Of a stretch of DNA of 64,000 nt, positions 11,881 through 22,900 are shown in pieces (the first letter of the stretch is position 1; every line of letters begins with the position of its first letter). Both the position numbers and the translations under genes were made by a program. This DNA is from Ptiloglossa arizonensis (Eukaryota > Arthropoda > Insecta > Hymenoptera > Colletidae): NCBI RefSeq assembly GCF_051014685.1, contig NC_135060.1, positions 7,564,001 to 7,628,000 of the forward strand. The letters are read 5' to 3'. Under the pieces are notes generated by a model. That model saw nothing but the letters and a program-made list of their open reading frames with translations, searched no databases and had not been told where the DNA came from.

Positions 11881-12717
11881 ATGTCAGACGATGAAGATTA
11901 TATGTCTGATAAGTTTTTGCAAGGAACTGAAAAATGTAGTTCATCGAGTCTCATATATCAACATGCAGACAAAAGAAAATTTGAACTTATGAAAAAAAAA
12001 ACTGAAATTGAAACAAAGATTAAAGAAAAAAATTCTGCAAAGTATATTGAACACCAAAAAAGAGAAGCAGGTTTATCTTCTGCAATTACAAGTACTAACA
12101 AAGGTTTGAAAACAAATGTCCTTTATAATTTAATTAAATATGTACATACACATATTTCACATATTATTTGACATCTTACTTTATTTTTAGGCTTTGAATT
12201 GCTTATGAAAATGGGATATAAACCAGGTCACGGTATAGGCAAAACAGAATCAGGAATGACTGAGCCAATTGGTGTTGAAGTGAAATTAGACAGACATGGT
12301 TTAGGAAAAGGTATTAAAAGAAAAGAAATGGAAAATAAAGGTACTTCAGTCAGTGATAAACTAAATAATAAAAGTATGAAGGATTTTCGTGGTAGGATTG
12401 CGCAAAAGAAAGCAGAACAATTATTAAAATTAGACCTTGATAAAAGTAAAAAAATTTGTGAACAATTAGATAGGCAACTAAAAATAGAAAAACCTATAGA
12501 AGCATGGTTTTGGTTGCCTCAAGACATTGAAAGTGATAGTGATACTGAAGAAATTGAAGAAACTGAAAAAAACTCTCCTCCTAATACTGAACAATTGGAA
12601 ATCCTTACAAAGTACTTAAGAGAAAAACATTTCTACTGTATTTGGTGTGTAGTAACATTTCATAGTAAAGATGATTTAAGTAATAATTGTCCTGGGAATA
12701 CAAGAGATGACCACTAA
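11881..12717 (+). CDS. Gpatch11: G-patch domain-containing protein 11 homologue
   Basis: Two exons, 11881-12103 and 12191-12717, with an 87-base GT-AG intron in phase 1, give 249 aa. The N-terminus is acidic (MSDDEDYMSDKFL), as in vertebrate GPATCH11 (CCDC75). A basic, Lys-rich helix follows. The intron falls within the start of the G-patch: GFELLMKMGYKPGHGIGK, then EPIGVEVKLDRHGLGKG (about residues 75-115). The C-terminus has the family-specific block EAWFWLP, then YLREKHFYCIWC and NNCPG, which forms a small Cys-containing domain. G-patch proteins typically activate DEAH-box helicases in RNA processing; vertebrate GPATCH11 is reported at kinetochores and in splicing. The intron-retained reading would stop at 12171. 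AATAAA follows 39 bases after the stop. Confidence 0.92.
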
Positions 12718-12755
12718 AGTATGTGAATGTGTTTAAATTCACTTGAAAATGAAGT

Positions 12756-12761
12756 AATAAA
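12756..12761 (+). terminator. Poly(A) signal of Gpatch11
   Basis: AATAAA 39 bases after the stop codon, the first hexamer downstream. Confidence 0.6.
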
Positions 12762-13086
12762 AGAATATATTAAAAATTTAACTATCATATTTTTATTTAC
12801 ATTACATGTTTTAATCACACTGCAAGAAATGGTATAAGGGATAAAGGACTAAAGATCTAAGTAACATTAGTCATGTTTCTCTAATACAATCACCCCCTAT
12901 GCATCAAGACATAAAAAACCCATTAGAGTCATAATGCAAAATACTGAAAAAGTAATGTCCTAAGCTGGAAAAAATCCAACATGTACAATGTAAAAGCAGG
13001 GAAAAGTTATCCTGCTTGAGCTATGCTATTATATCCTAGCAGGAGTTCAGCACCCCAAGTTACTACATGTAGGAGGGAAAGCTACC

Positions 13087-13094
13087 TATAAAAG
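13087..13094 (+). promoter_or_regulatory. TATA box of pburs
   Basis: TATAAAAG 115 bases upstream of the pburs ATG, followed by an arthropod-type initiator candidate TCAGTT at 13123-13128. A TATA promoter is typical of neuropeptide genes. The region 12762-13086 between the Gpatch11 poly(A) signal and this box shows no gene. Confidence 0.65.
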
Positions 13095-13208
13095 CATCTG
13101 TTTCATTTTCTGTTCTTCCATTTCAGTTAAGATCCTTGACTACACCTGTACCATATTACAAAAAGATTAAACAAAAAGTAAATATCAATTAAACAAGACT
13201 TTGTTACA

Positions 13209-13765
13209 ATGTTTATGCTGATAATGTTTCTATTATCAACTGCATTCATTTTTACTACCAATACAATTGCTCAAATAATAGATGATGAGAGTTGTGAAAC
13301 ATTACAATCAGAAATACATATTACAAAAGGTATGATCTTTCATTTTAATTTATTATTATATTTTAATTGAAAGTAAAGAGAAAAATGTTATCTTTAGATG
13401 AATATGACGAAATAGGACGTTTGAAAAGAACATGTAGTGGAGATATACTTGTCACAAAATGTGAAGGGTTTTGCAGTTCACAGGTACAACCAAGTGTTGC
13501 AAGTACTACAGGATTTTCAAAGGCAAGCATATAGTTATAATAAAAGAATTAGTTTTAATAAAATGAATGGAACTATAACTTTCTTTTTTAATAGGAATGC
13601 TATTGCTGTCGTGAAAGTTATTTAAAGGAGAGGCTTATTACTTTACACCATTGTTATGATGCAGATGGAATCAAATTATTGAATGAAGAAGACAGAATAA
13701 TGGAAATTAAAATACGAGAACCAGCAGAATGTAAATGCATTAAATGTGGTGATATATCCCGATAA
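13209..13765 (+). CDS. pburs: Bursicon beta subunit (partner of bursicon)
   Basis: Three exons, 13209-13329, 13398-13522 and 13595-13765, give 138 aa. A hydrophobic signal peptide ([18 protein letters not shown]...) precedes a cystine-knot domain with 11 cysteines. It includes [60 protein letters not shown] and a C-terminal ECKCIKCGD, all hallmark PBURS motifs. Bursicon beta pairs with burs to form the hormone that activates the LGR2 (rickets) receptor for cuticle tanning and wing expansion; homodimers are reported to induce immune genes. Intron 2 (13523-13594, 72 bases) begins with GC, not GT: AAG|GCAAGC. Using the next GT would insert Ala-Ser-Ile into an otherwise fixed motif. It sits directly upstream of burs on the same strand, with its own TATA box and poly(A) signals. 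Confidence 0.96.
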
Positions 13766-13775
13766 ATATACTGAA

Positions 13776-13790
13776 AATAAATTGAATAAA
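13776..13790 (+). terminator. Poly(A) signals of pburs (two overlapping candidates)
   Basis: AATAAA at 13776-13781 and again at 13785-13790, 11-20 bases after the pburs stop. They imply that pburs and burs are made as separate transcripts, not one bicistronic mRNA. Confidence 0.55.
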
Positions 13791-14216
13791 TGGTATTATG
13801 AATCTTAAATTATGTAATGAAAATGATATTATTTAAAATAAAAATGAAAATATGAAACAAACTTCAAAACAAATTATTTTCCTTTTCCCCTCATATTTAT
13901 AAATGCATTCAAAAATATAAATTAGTTAATGCTGTATTTAACTAAATTTTAATTGTACAATTTTACTAAATTTTCATAAAGTTTATACTCTTATAATTTA
14001 ATAAATTATATGTTAAAAATAATTGATGTATAATATCATATATAAAACTTATACATGTGTTGGAATAACTGTGATAAAACATTAATACTTTGCAATTAAT
14101 AATATCAGATTATTTGTATAAAAAAATAAAACAAAATAGATAATAAGAATATATACAAATTTTAATGCACAAATTCAAAATTAAATATTAATTGTAAGTA
14201 ATATTACAAATACTAA

Positions 14217-14247
<31 letters not shown>

Positions 14248-15165
14248 ATAAATAATGCAATATGAACATATTATGTTAATTTATATTATATTATTGATTA
14301 AAAAAAAAACAGAAATTAAAAAATTAAAGAAACATTTTTATATATATTAAGTTACTTACATAAAAAAATATATGAGTTATTTATGTATAGAAAAATATAT
14401 AAGTTACTTATATCTTTTTATTGTGACAGTGAAAATTGTTAAATTATTGATAGCATGTTATTATTAATAGCAAATAAATATAGTCCATCTATTATTTAAA
14501 TTTTTGTTTAACAACTGAAAAATTCCAATATAAAACGAATTTTTTCTCAAGAAGACTACTAATTTTCAATAAAAAATTATGATAGTTGTATTTTCGATAT
14601 CAATAATAAGCAAGAACTTTTTAAAAATGGGGTAATATTTATTCTTTTTTCTTAAATGTAAATATAAAAAAGAATACCTATGATAAATGATGTTTAAATA
14701 ATAAATTATTGTAGTATATTTTAAAGTCTTCATATTTTATTATTTCTGTGAGTTGCTTATATTTTTGGATATCTGAACTACACAACATCATTTTACTTTA
14801 AATTTTTATATATATGTAATCTATAAATGATATTGTGAGTAATGTATATTATATGAATATATAATGATGATTTATGTCAATAGTTGACAATAAAAAATTA
14901 TAACTTATATTTGTAAAAAAATTATAGAAAATGAAATACATGTATTATATTAACATATATAACATACAATTGTATGTTCTTCAAAAATTTAGTCTAAATT
15001 ATTTACATGCAAAAAGTAAAGAATACAAATCAGTAATATCTTTTTGCTACTTGAAGCAAAATGCTTAAGAATATTTCCGATACATTTTCACATACTGAAT
15101 TCTTTCCCTACTGCTATTAACATAAGCATCAGAAGGGAAGGGAGAAAACATGGCCACCTACAGAG
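13791..15165. other. Spacer between pburs and burs
   Basis: Very AT-rich sequence without coding character. It includes a (TA)n tract at 14219-14247. The last 50 bases are less AT-rich and lead into the burs TATA box. Confidence 0.6.
14219..14247. repeat. (TA)n microsatellite
   Basis: An uninterrupted alternating T/A run of about 29 bases in the spacer between pburs and burs. Confidence 0.9.
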
Positions 15166-15173
15166 TATAAAAG
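15166..15173 (+). promoter_or_regulatory. TATA box of burs
   Basis: TATAAAAG, identical to the pburs box, 58 bases upstream of the burs ATG. An ACAGTG initiator-like site near 15197 lies about 31 bases downstream, which is the normal spacing. Confidence 0.7.
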
Positions 15174-15223
15174 GGTATAACGTGAAATCTATACGCACAG
15201 TGAAGTACTAGATCTAGAAGGAA

Positions 15224-16763
15224 ATGTATCGTGCTAAAATTGTGCTCCTGTATCATATTGGTAAATGAAGAATTACATACTATTAAGACTTTTACAAAAA
15301 AAAAAAAAAAGAAAATCTTATTTAAATTTATATCATATATGCAAAATACATTATACTAAAATATTGTATCTATATAAATGTAATGTTTGTATAATTTTGT
15401 TACTTACGATGCAGTGAGCCTTGGTTTTTTAATATGCCTCCTAAGTGGAACCACAAAGGCAATTGTAGGTGTTGATGAATGTCAAGCAACTCCGGTCATT
15501 CACTTTTTGCAATATCCAGGATGTGTCCCAAAACCAATTCCCAGTTATGCATGTAGAGGACGATGCAGTAGTTATCTACAGGTGAAATACAATAATAAAC
15601 ATAATTTTTATGATATAATGTGATGTACATCATTTTCTGTGATAGTTATGAAAATATTCAATACAAAACTTAGTTTGTTTAATCAAGTTGTAGTTATCAC
15701 TAATTTAAAATGTATAAAAATATATTACAAATGCTCAGTTGATTTTACACATTTTTTAACTTTGACGTTACATTATAATTTAATATTATTTAGTTTTAAT
15801 ATTTGAATTAAAACAATTTAAATTGTTGTAAAAACTTAAAAGATATTATCTTTGAGTACTTCATTTATGAAGCTTTAGTTGTATAATTTTGAGTAATGAA
15901 AATTAAATATCATTAAATTCTTGATTTATGACACGTATATAGAATATTACAAGTACTTTTTATTATTTGTGCATTTATTACTATTAATATAAAATTGAGC
16001 ATCAATTTTACATCCATGGTTATAAATGTCATCATATTTTACATGAAATGATGTCCAATTAAATTTTCAATAAAACTTAAAAACTAATGAATATAATTAA
16101 TAATTCAATTTTACCTGTTTCTACAGGTGTCTGGATCAAAAATTTGGCAAATGGAGAGAAGCTGCATGTGTTGTCAAGAAAGCGGCGAGAGGGAGGCCAG
16201 TGTATCCCTATTTTGTCCAAGGGCTAAACCAGGAGAAAAAAAATTCCGAAAGGTTAAGTTATTGTCTTAAATGAATCGTAGAATTTTTAAAATATTATAT
16301 ATATGTGAAAAATTAATGAAGCACCGGCTAGTTAATCACTTGTACATTAAAATCAGAAGTAAAGTTTGTGACACCACGAGTTTTCTACAGCCATATTGTT
16401 TTCATCTACTGATCAGTAGGAAGCGCGTAAGAAAATGAATATCGCGCGCAATTTGAATTGGATTACTGTATTCAAATCGTTTAGTATGATAGAGTTACGT
16501 ATGTCTTTTACTTTTTATGTTCAATAATGATATTGCATAATTAAAAATTTATTTACTTAGTCTATCAATTTGCAAACATATAGACACAGTTCATCACATG
16601 AGTTAATTCACAGGTAATTACCAAAGCGCCTCTAGAGTGTATGTGTAGACCATGCACCAGTGTGGAAGAATACGCCATTATTCCTCAAGAAATTGCCGGA
16701 TTTGCTGATGAAGGTCCGTTTACAACTTCCGCACATTTTAGAAGATCATCCGATTTGCAGTAA
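15224..16763 (+). CDS. burs: Bursicon alpha subunit
   Basis: Four exons, 15224-15260, 15415-15581, 16127-16252 and 16614-16763, give 159 aa with consistent phases (1, 0, 0). A signal peptide (MYRAKIVLLYHIVSLGFLICLLSGTTKA) is split by intron 1. The mature cystine-knot domain has 11 cysteines: DECQATPVIHFLQYPGCVPK, PSYACRGRCSSYLQVSGS, MERSCMCCQESGEREASV, LFCPRAKPGEKKFRKV and a terminal ECMCRPC. These are near-invariant in insect BURS. The product is one half of the secreted bursicon heterodimer released from CCAP neurons at ecdysis to drive cuticle hardening through LGR2. The tail after the knot (EEYAIIPQEIAGFADEGPF...RRSSDLQ) is also family-typical. Intron 2 is 545 bases; intron 3 (361 bases) contains a short GC-richer patch with CGCG motifs near 16420-16450. 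Confidence 0.97.
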
Positions 16764-16897
16764 CTGTTTTATCTAATTTTATGCTAATATAAAAAAAAAA
16801 CTTGAGAAAATGAAATATTTATTTGCATAATATAGAAAATTATAAACATCAGAAACATTATAAAAATATAAACAAACTAAAAATGTAGAATATAGTT

Positions 16898-16903
16898 AAT
16901 AAA
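16898..16903 (+). terminator. Candidate poly(A) signal of burs
   Basis: AATAAA 135 bases after the burs stop codon; another AATAAA-like site lies near 17023. Confidence 0.5.
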
Positions 16904-19900
16904 AGATAAACATAAAATTAAATGTTATTACGATAATGTAAATCAATTATTTAATCTTTGTCACATATAATCCTTATACATAAAAACTGCGTTTAACAGC
17001 GATACTTGTATCTTGTGTTCTTGAATAAAAAAAATTAATGATTATTTCAGAAAATGTTGAAAAACTTTACTAATGTTTTGGTGGATGTACATCAGAAGCC
17101 TTATTAGTTTGTTATAAATAATTTCAATTATATTACATACATATAAAATAACTACATTGTAATAAATATACAATATAGGATATTACGCATGTTTAGTCTT
17201 TTAAAAATGCGTATTTATGAAATACAGTACCATTATAATTATTGCATCTTAATGTTATGTTGTAGATCATTCCATCCTGTCAAGTATACATTATCTATAA
17301 TCTTTAAATTTCAAGTGCACCAGATATTGTTTATTTTCTAATCAGTTTTATTCGAAATTGTATGTATATGATTCGTTCATTATTGTAGATATTTCGTTTA
17401 TGGTTATGTAGCAATATACGAATGGTATTACAAAAAAATATACACATTACTAATTCAGTGAAAGTTTCTCTTCGACGTTATGATCGATGTATCTAGACAG
17501 GCATATATTCAAGAAAATAATCAACAACAGTTTGACATGGAGTTCTTTTTTATTTTTTTTTTTTCGTATAGATATGATTTATCATAGAAGTGTACGTGTG
17601 TATCTGTGTATTGTGTTTTTAAGTTTTTAGTGATATTTTATTTATATTATGTATATGTATATTAATGTAAACGTAAGCACACGCAGGTATATGTATAAAC
17701 ACGGTATACATGCGTGTTCATACGTAAATTGTCGGTACGATACGCCGCATGCACGTGCAATGTTTTAAGACAGCGTAACAAAGCCATCTTATCTTTCCAC
17801 TCTATCTCTGTACCTGTTCAATTCTCACTTACAATATTTATTTATTAAATATTTACAGTGATAATCTTTTTACTTGCGACTCACTTATCAATTTGTTTCC
17901 AACAACGTTTCTTTCTTTTAATTTTAATCATATACAAATTATTGTAATTTTATATATTTACTGTTTCTTGAGTGCATTTCGCCGAATGATACATTCCACT
18001 CTTGTGTAGTAGAATGTGACCCTTTAAGAAGAAAAATCTTAAGGATCATTGCTCTTAGATATATTTTGTATTTTTCGCACTCATTTTACTTCATGTATAC
18101 TTCGATTTTACAGTGTGAAAAAATCAGTAGCGATGTTCATATTCCTTACTGCTCTACTCTCCTCTTTACTTTTTTCTTGTTTTTCTTCATTTTTGTTCCG
18201 TTCTATAAAATATACAAACAAAATTTTCTATTTTCCAATTCTCAAGGATTTAATTGATTGAAATTAAAATTTAATCGTTAAAAAATCTTTTATTTTTTAA
18301 TAGTTCTTAAATTATTTTAAGATTACCGAATATAAAATATGCATTTGGAATGCAAAGATTGTATACTAAGAGAATACAAAGCGATAAAATAATGAGGGTA
18401 TAATTGAATTATAAAGAAATTGCAATAATGAAGGGAATCTTGTATCAAAAGTTTAAGGGCAAATTACAACTTTCTTTTGACCAGTAAGAAGGTACAATTT
18501 TGAAAGTGTGTATTATGAATGCACATCTATACTGACACATAGATACACAGATAGAAATATACGTATATGTATATAACAGAGTCGAATGCAATAAGTGGTA
18601 ACCTTTTATCCCTTTAGCAACATGTAATTTGTAAAAAGCATAAATGGCAAACTTAGCTATTAAATCTAGCATCATGAAGGACTAAATAAAAATACCTATA
18701 TTTAAAATAACCGAGTATAAGACCACATTCTCGGTACCAATCAATAATTATAATTTCTTAAATAAGGAGAGTATATTTAGTAACATCAGAAATATTAGAC
18801 AAAAACAATGTAAAATTGCCTCCTAGAATTAAATAAAAATAATTTTCCATAATAACTGCACTCAAATCTACTTATTTCCTTTTTATATATATTATAGTAC
18901 ATCCAAAGGAAATATATTTTTCACACTGTACTTTAAATTAGTATAACAATTTTATACAATTTGCTACGGCATCTGCCACCCGGATACATGCAGACATTCC
19001 ATCCCTCGCACTATAATATGTTCTCTCAATGATTATAAATAACTAGTGTTAAAAAATAGTAGCGCCTTAATATGCACACCATTTGTATCCCTCCGTTTCC
19101 TAATTTCAACATATTCTACACTACGAACCCTAGTTTCGTAATGTTATGTTACACTTTTCACTCTCATTCTTTCTTAGTTACGAACGTTTTTTTCTTACAG
19201 TAGAATACATTGTAAGTTCGCAAAGATATAAATTAGTAATTCTGTTATATTCGTTATAATAATAGGAAGAACCGTCGCCCTTGTATCAGACTTGGTATCA
19301 ATAGTTTCCTTCTGCTTATTTTTTAAATTTAATTTACTTAAAATGGACCTACTTATACACATCTGCAATCGGCAATTTGTTATCTAAGCCATACAGCAAA
19401 CGCTTCAGTTGCTTCATGATATCGCTTGGTAAAATTCAAAGTATCATTTTCGATTTTCCGATATCATGCATGAAAGAAAAATTATAAGATTCAGTTCTAT
19501 TGGGCGATTCACAAGCTGCAGTGACATTTCGCAAGACATAAGAAATACGATAATGTTCTCGAGTTGTTTTTTTTTTTTTGCTTTATTTAAACTTTAAACC
19601 ATTTCAATGAATTATATATAATAATTATCTTGCATTTACTTTTGTATCATTATTAATAATTAATCTTTATCTTCATTATGTATAGCGGTTTCAGCCATTA
19701 TGTCCGTTTTTATATGACAACCTCCTTTATTATCTTTCACTTCTTGTTCTTTGAAGTTCTAGACTATGTTACATACACCCGCGCACTACTATCACACCAT
19801 TGTTTTTCTTCAATATATATGACGGTTTTTCTTTAAAATAAAATAGAAAAAAAAACTGCAATTTGATCTCACTTCGCGTATCTTTTTTTAACAAGGGAAC

Positions 19901-19949
19901 GTATATTTAAGTCTTTTAACAGACGATAATGTACTCGATCACGGAATCG
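16904..19949. other. Convergent region: burs 3' end and probable eIF4G 3' UTR
   Basis: About 3 kb with no coding signal; short open frames at 18049-18261 and 18445-18675 look like chance. On the minus strand AATAAA sites occur at 19587-19582 (about 365 bases after the eIF4G stop) and as a doubled site at 17846-17837. The doubled site is immediately preceded on the minus strand by TGTAAATA, a Pumilio-type element. The eIF4G 3' UTR could therefore be either about 0.4 kb or more than 2 kb. Confidence 0.5.
19582..19587 (-). terminator. Proximal candidate poly(A) signal of eIF4G
   Basis: AATAAA on the minus strand about 365 bases past the eIF4G stop, followed downstream (lower coordinates) by a long run of A on the minus strand at about 19566-19579. 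Confidence 0.4.
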
Positions 19950-22900
19950 TCAACAATGGTCTTGGTTCACGCTAGTTGATACGTCTTCTACACTGGAAGC
20001 ATCATCAGCTTCTTGTAAATTAGTGAAAAACGATGTTAGAGCCATCGTCGCAACACCATGCCATTCACGTTGAGTTGGCTCGGGGGTCTTTTTCCACATC
20101 AGGAACGCGTCGCTTGAAATTATACTATAGTCCAACAAGCTTGTCATAATAATAAAGAGAATACCTGTGTGTCATAAAAAACATTTAGTTGGCTAAGCTT
20201 TTTTAAAAAATGAAGTAATTGGTTTGTACTTTCATATTTTACCGTGTGGATATTGTAGTTTATGCAAATGAAGTTGAATTGCATAGAGACATTGTAATTC
20301 TAGGGACTCATTTGCATCAACGAACCGGCGAATTAACTGATGCAAACTAGTAAGAATCTCGGTTTTGAGATACCACCTGTTGTTGCCTGGTTCTGAACAT
20401 GGGAAAAGAAAAAAATGTATAATTAGAAAAATTATGACAAAATATAAAATATAATATAAATATGTATACATACCCATGGATGTCTCTAAAATGGCTGTCG
20501 TTAATACTCGAATGAACTCAGGCTCCTTGGCTCGATTGCCTACATTTTTCTGTAACAATCGATAAACAAAATTAATTATCTATTTCTTGTTAATTATACA
20601 CAATTGAATATGAAATACTTACAATTATCCAATTACAAACCACATCGAAACTACTTTCCTTCATGAGTTTTCTAAGTTCAATATGAATTTGTTGTAACGT
20701 GAGTTGATTACTAGTTGAGCTTTTGGCACCCTTATAATCACAAGTGCAGAACTCCAAGTTCTGAAAATAATTTATAGTATTATTATTTTTTACTTAAAAT
20801 GAGAATTTTATAATAAATCATTTTTATATAATCTTACAAAGTCTTCAATAATTTTGTCAACGTTTTCACATTCTGTATTAATTATATTGTTCAACTGAAG
20901 TCCACTTTGGTTCCATTTATCTGCGACCCATTTGGGCCCTTTATCTCGAGATACTTTTGATAATAGTTCCCCAAGAAATATGCCTACATATCCTCGATTT
21001 CTTAAACTATCAAGTATAGGTTTCAATTCTGATAGAGGGACCATTTCATCTTCTATTGGAAGGGCTGTAAAGAAAAAATATTATAAGATAGTACTAATAT
21101 TTGTCTTAATTTCGATACAAATGTGTGTTTCTATTGTCAGGCCTGTTGAGCAAAAACCCGCATGGAAACTCTCTATGGTGAAAAATAATCATCATGTATA
21201 ACAAATTGTTTTTAAGGCAAACAAGCATTTCTTACAATTAGCACCATTGCACGATAAAAATTATAAAACAAAATTATCGGAACATAATTTTTGTATAAGT
21301 ATTTACTTACATAGCACTTCCGCGAGATACGACCAGACTTTGGGTATGTCGAGCATAAGATCATCGATTAATTCCAATATTTCAATGACCCTAAAACATT
21401 GATTACATTTATTTTTTGAAAGAAAGAAATTTTAAAGACTTCTATAGTATCATTTGACTCAGTATCCTTTTAGCTTAATATTTGACATTCAGCACAATGA
21501 TTTCTGCATAAAATTTTCATCATTTTTCCTTGTTTTGTGTATAAACTTTATACAAAAATTATTAAAAAAATTTGATTTTATTTAATTAAGTACTGAACTA
21601 CGTTTGGTATTTTAACCATAATTACATCAAACAGTATTGCTCTTAAAAATTCTAACTTACCCACTTTTAAAATGTTGCAAATACAAAATGTTCTGATTCA
21701 GTAAATGCAATATAAGATGTGAAACGCGTTCTCTGTCAATCGGTGATTTTTCAAGAACAAAGTTGATTAACTCACGAATGAATTTTGTTAACGATTTACC
21801 AAAGCTCTGTTTAATAGCCAATGCAGCTTTCTGTAAAATGATTTGCTTTGATAAAATGACTCATATGTAAAAACGCTGTTTATTATGAAATTAATTAACA
21901 ATTAAAAAATAAAATGTCCTCTCGTTGGTTATACAAACAGTGATTCATATAAACATAGCACAGAAGCTGATTTATAACACTGTTTGAAAATACCAAAAAG
22001 AAGGTATTTCGTAATATAGCACACCAATGACTCAAGCATCTCTTAATAAACATCAGAGATGGATCTAAGGAGTGTGCTACTGTTTTCAATTAGCTTACGA
22101 ATTTATTTAATACAATGTATGAATAACCACAATACTATCAACAAACAAGGAATAATTAATATTATAACTTTGTACATAAATGTGTGTATGTAAATAATGA
22201 TGTAATGGAAACTCACTTCAACATTAGGATTTTTGAGATACTCTTTTAGTATCTTTTTTAAAATTTTCATGAAGTCCTCTTCTTCCATTAAAGGTTTAAG
22301 ACTACTACAGGTAGATTGTGAAGATTTTAATGATGGTGTCACAGAAACACTTTGACTTTGTGAACTATCTAATAATGAGCTTTCTCTACTCGACGATGAA
22401 CTGCTTAATTGGTGACTACCGTTACGAGAACTCCTATCATCTGTAACATTGAAAATTTATAACTCCTTTATATTAAAATGAAACCATTTAACTTAACAAA
22501 AAATATTTGGTACTTAAATCATCAGAATCCTTTTGGCAAACAACATTAAGTTTTACTTTTCAAGAATGAAAAATCATTCATCATGTTTAATAATAATAAT
22601 TTTGAAAGAAAACGGCTAAGTTATTAAACTCGTTTAAAATTAATTAAGAAAAGAAATATTTGAATGATACTATACATACCATAGGAAGGTTTGTAGTCTC
22701 GACTATATTCTCTAGGACCTGTGGATCTTGATCTAAAATAAATAAATTCAAAAGCTTACTTAAAAATGTAAATTATTCCTTCGTGTTATATGGTTATTCT
22801 CAGAAATTAGATTCACTTTTGTAAAGAAATTTTGTAAAAATATTAGAAACTTTACTTTAGCCTAATAAGATATTTCATCGCATCAATTTTATTGTGCGTT

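Noticed and set aside
13209..16763. pburs and burs as one fused or bicistronic gene
   Set aside because: Each has its own TATA box, signal peptide, stop codon and nearby AATAAA, so two separate genes fit better.
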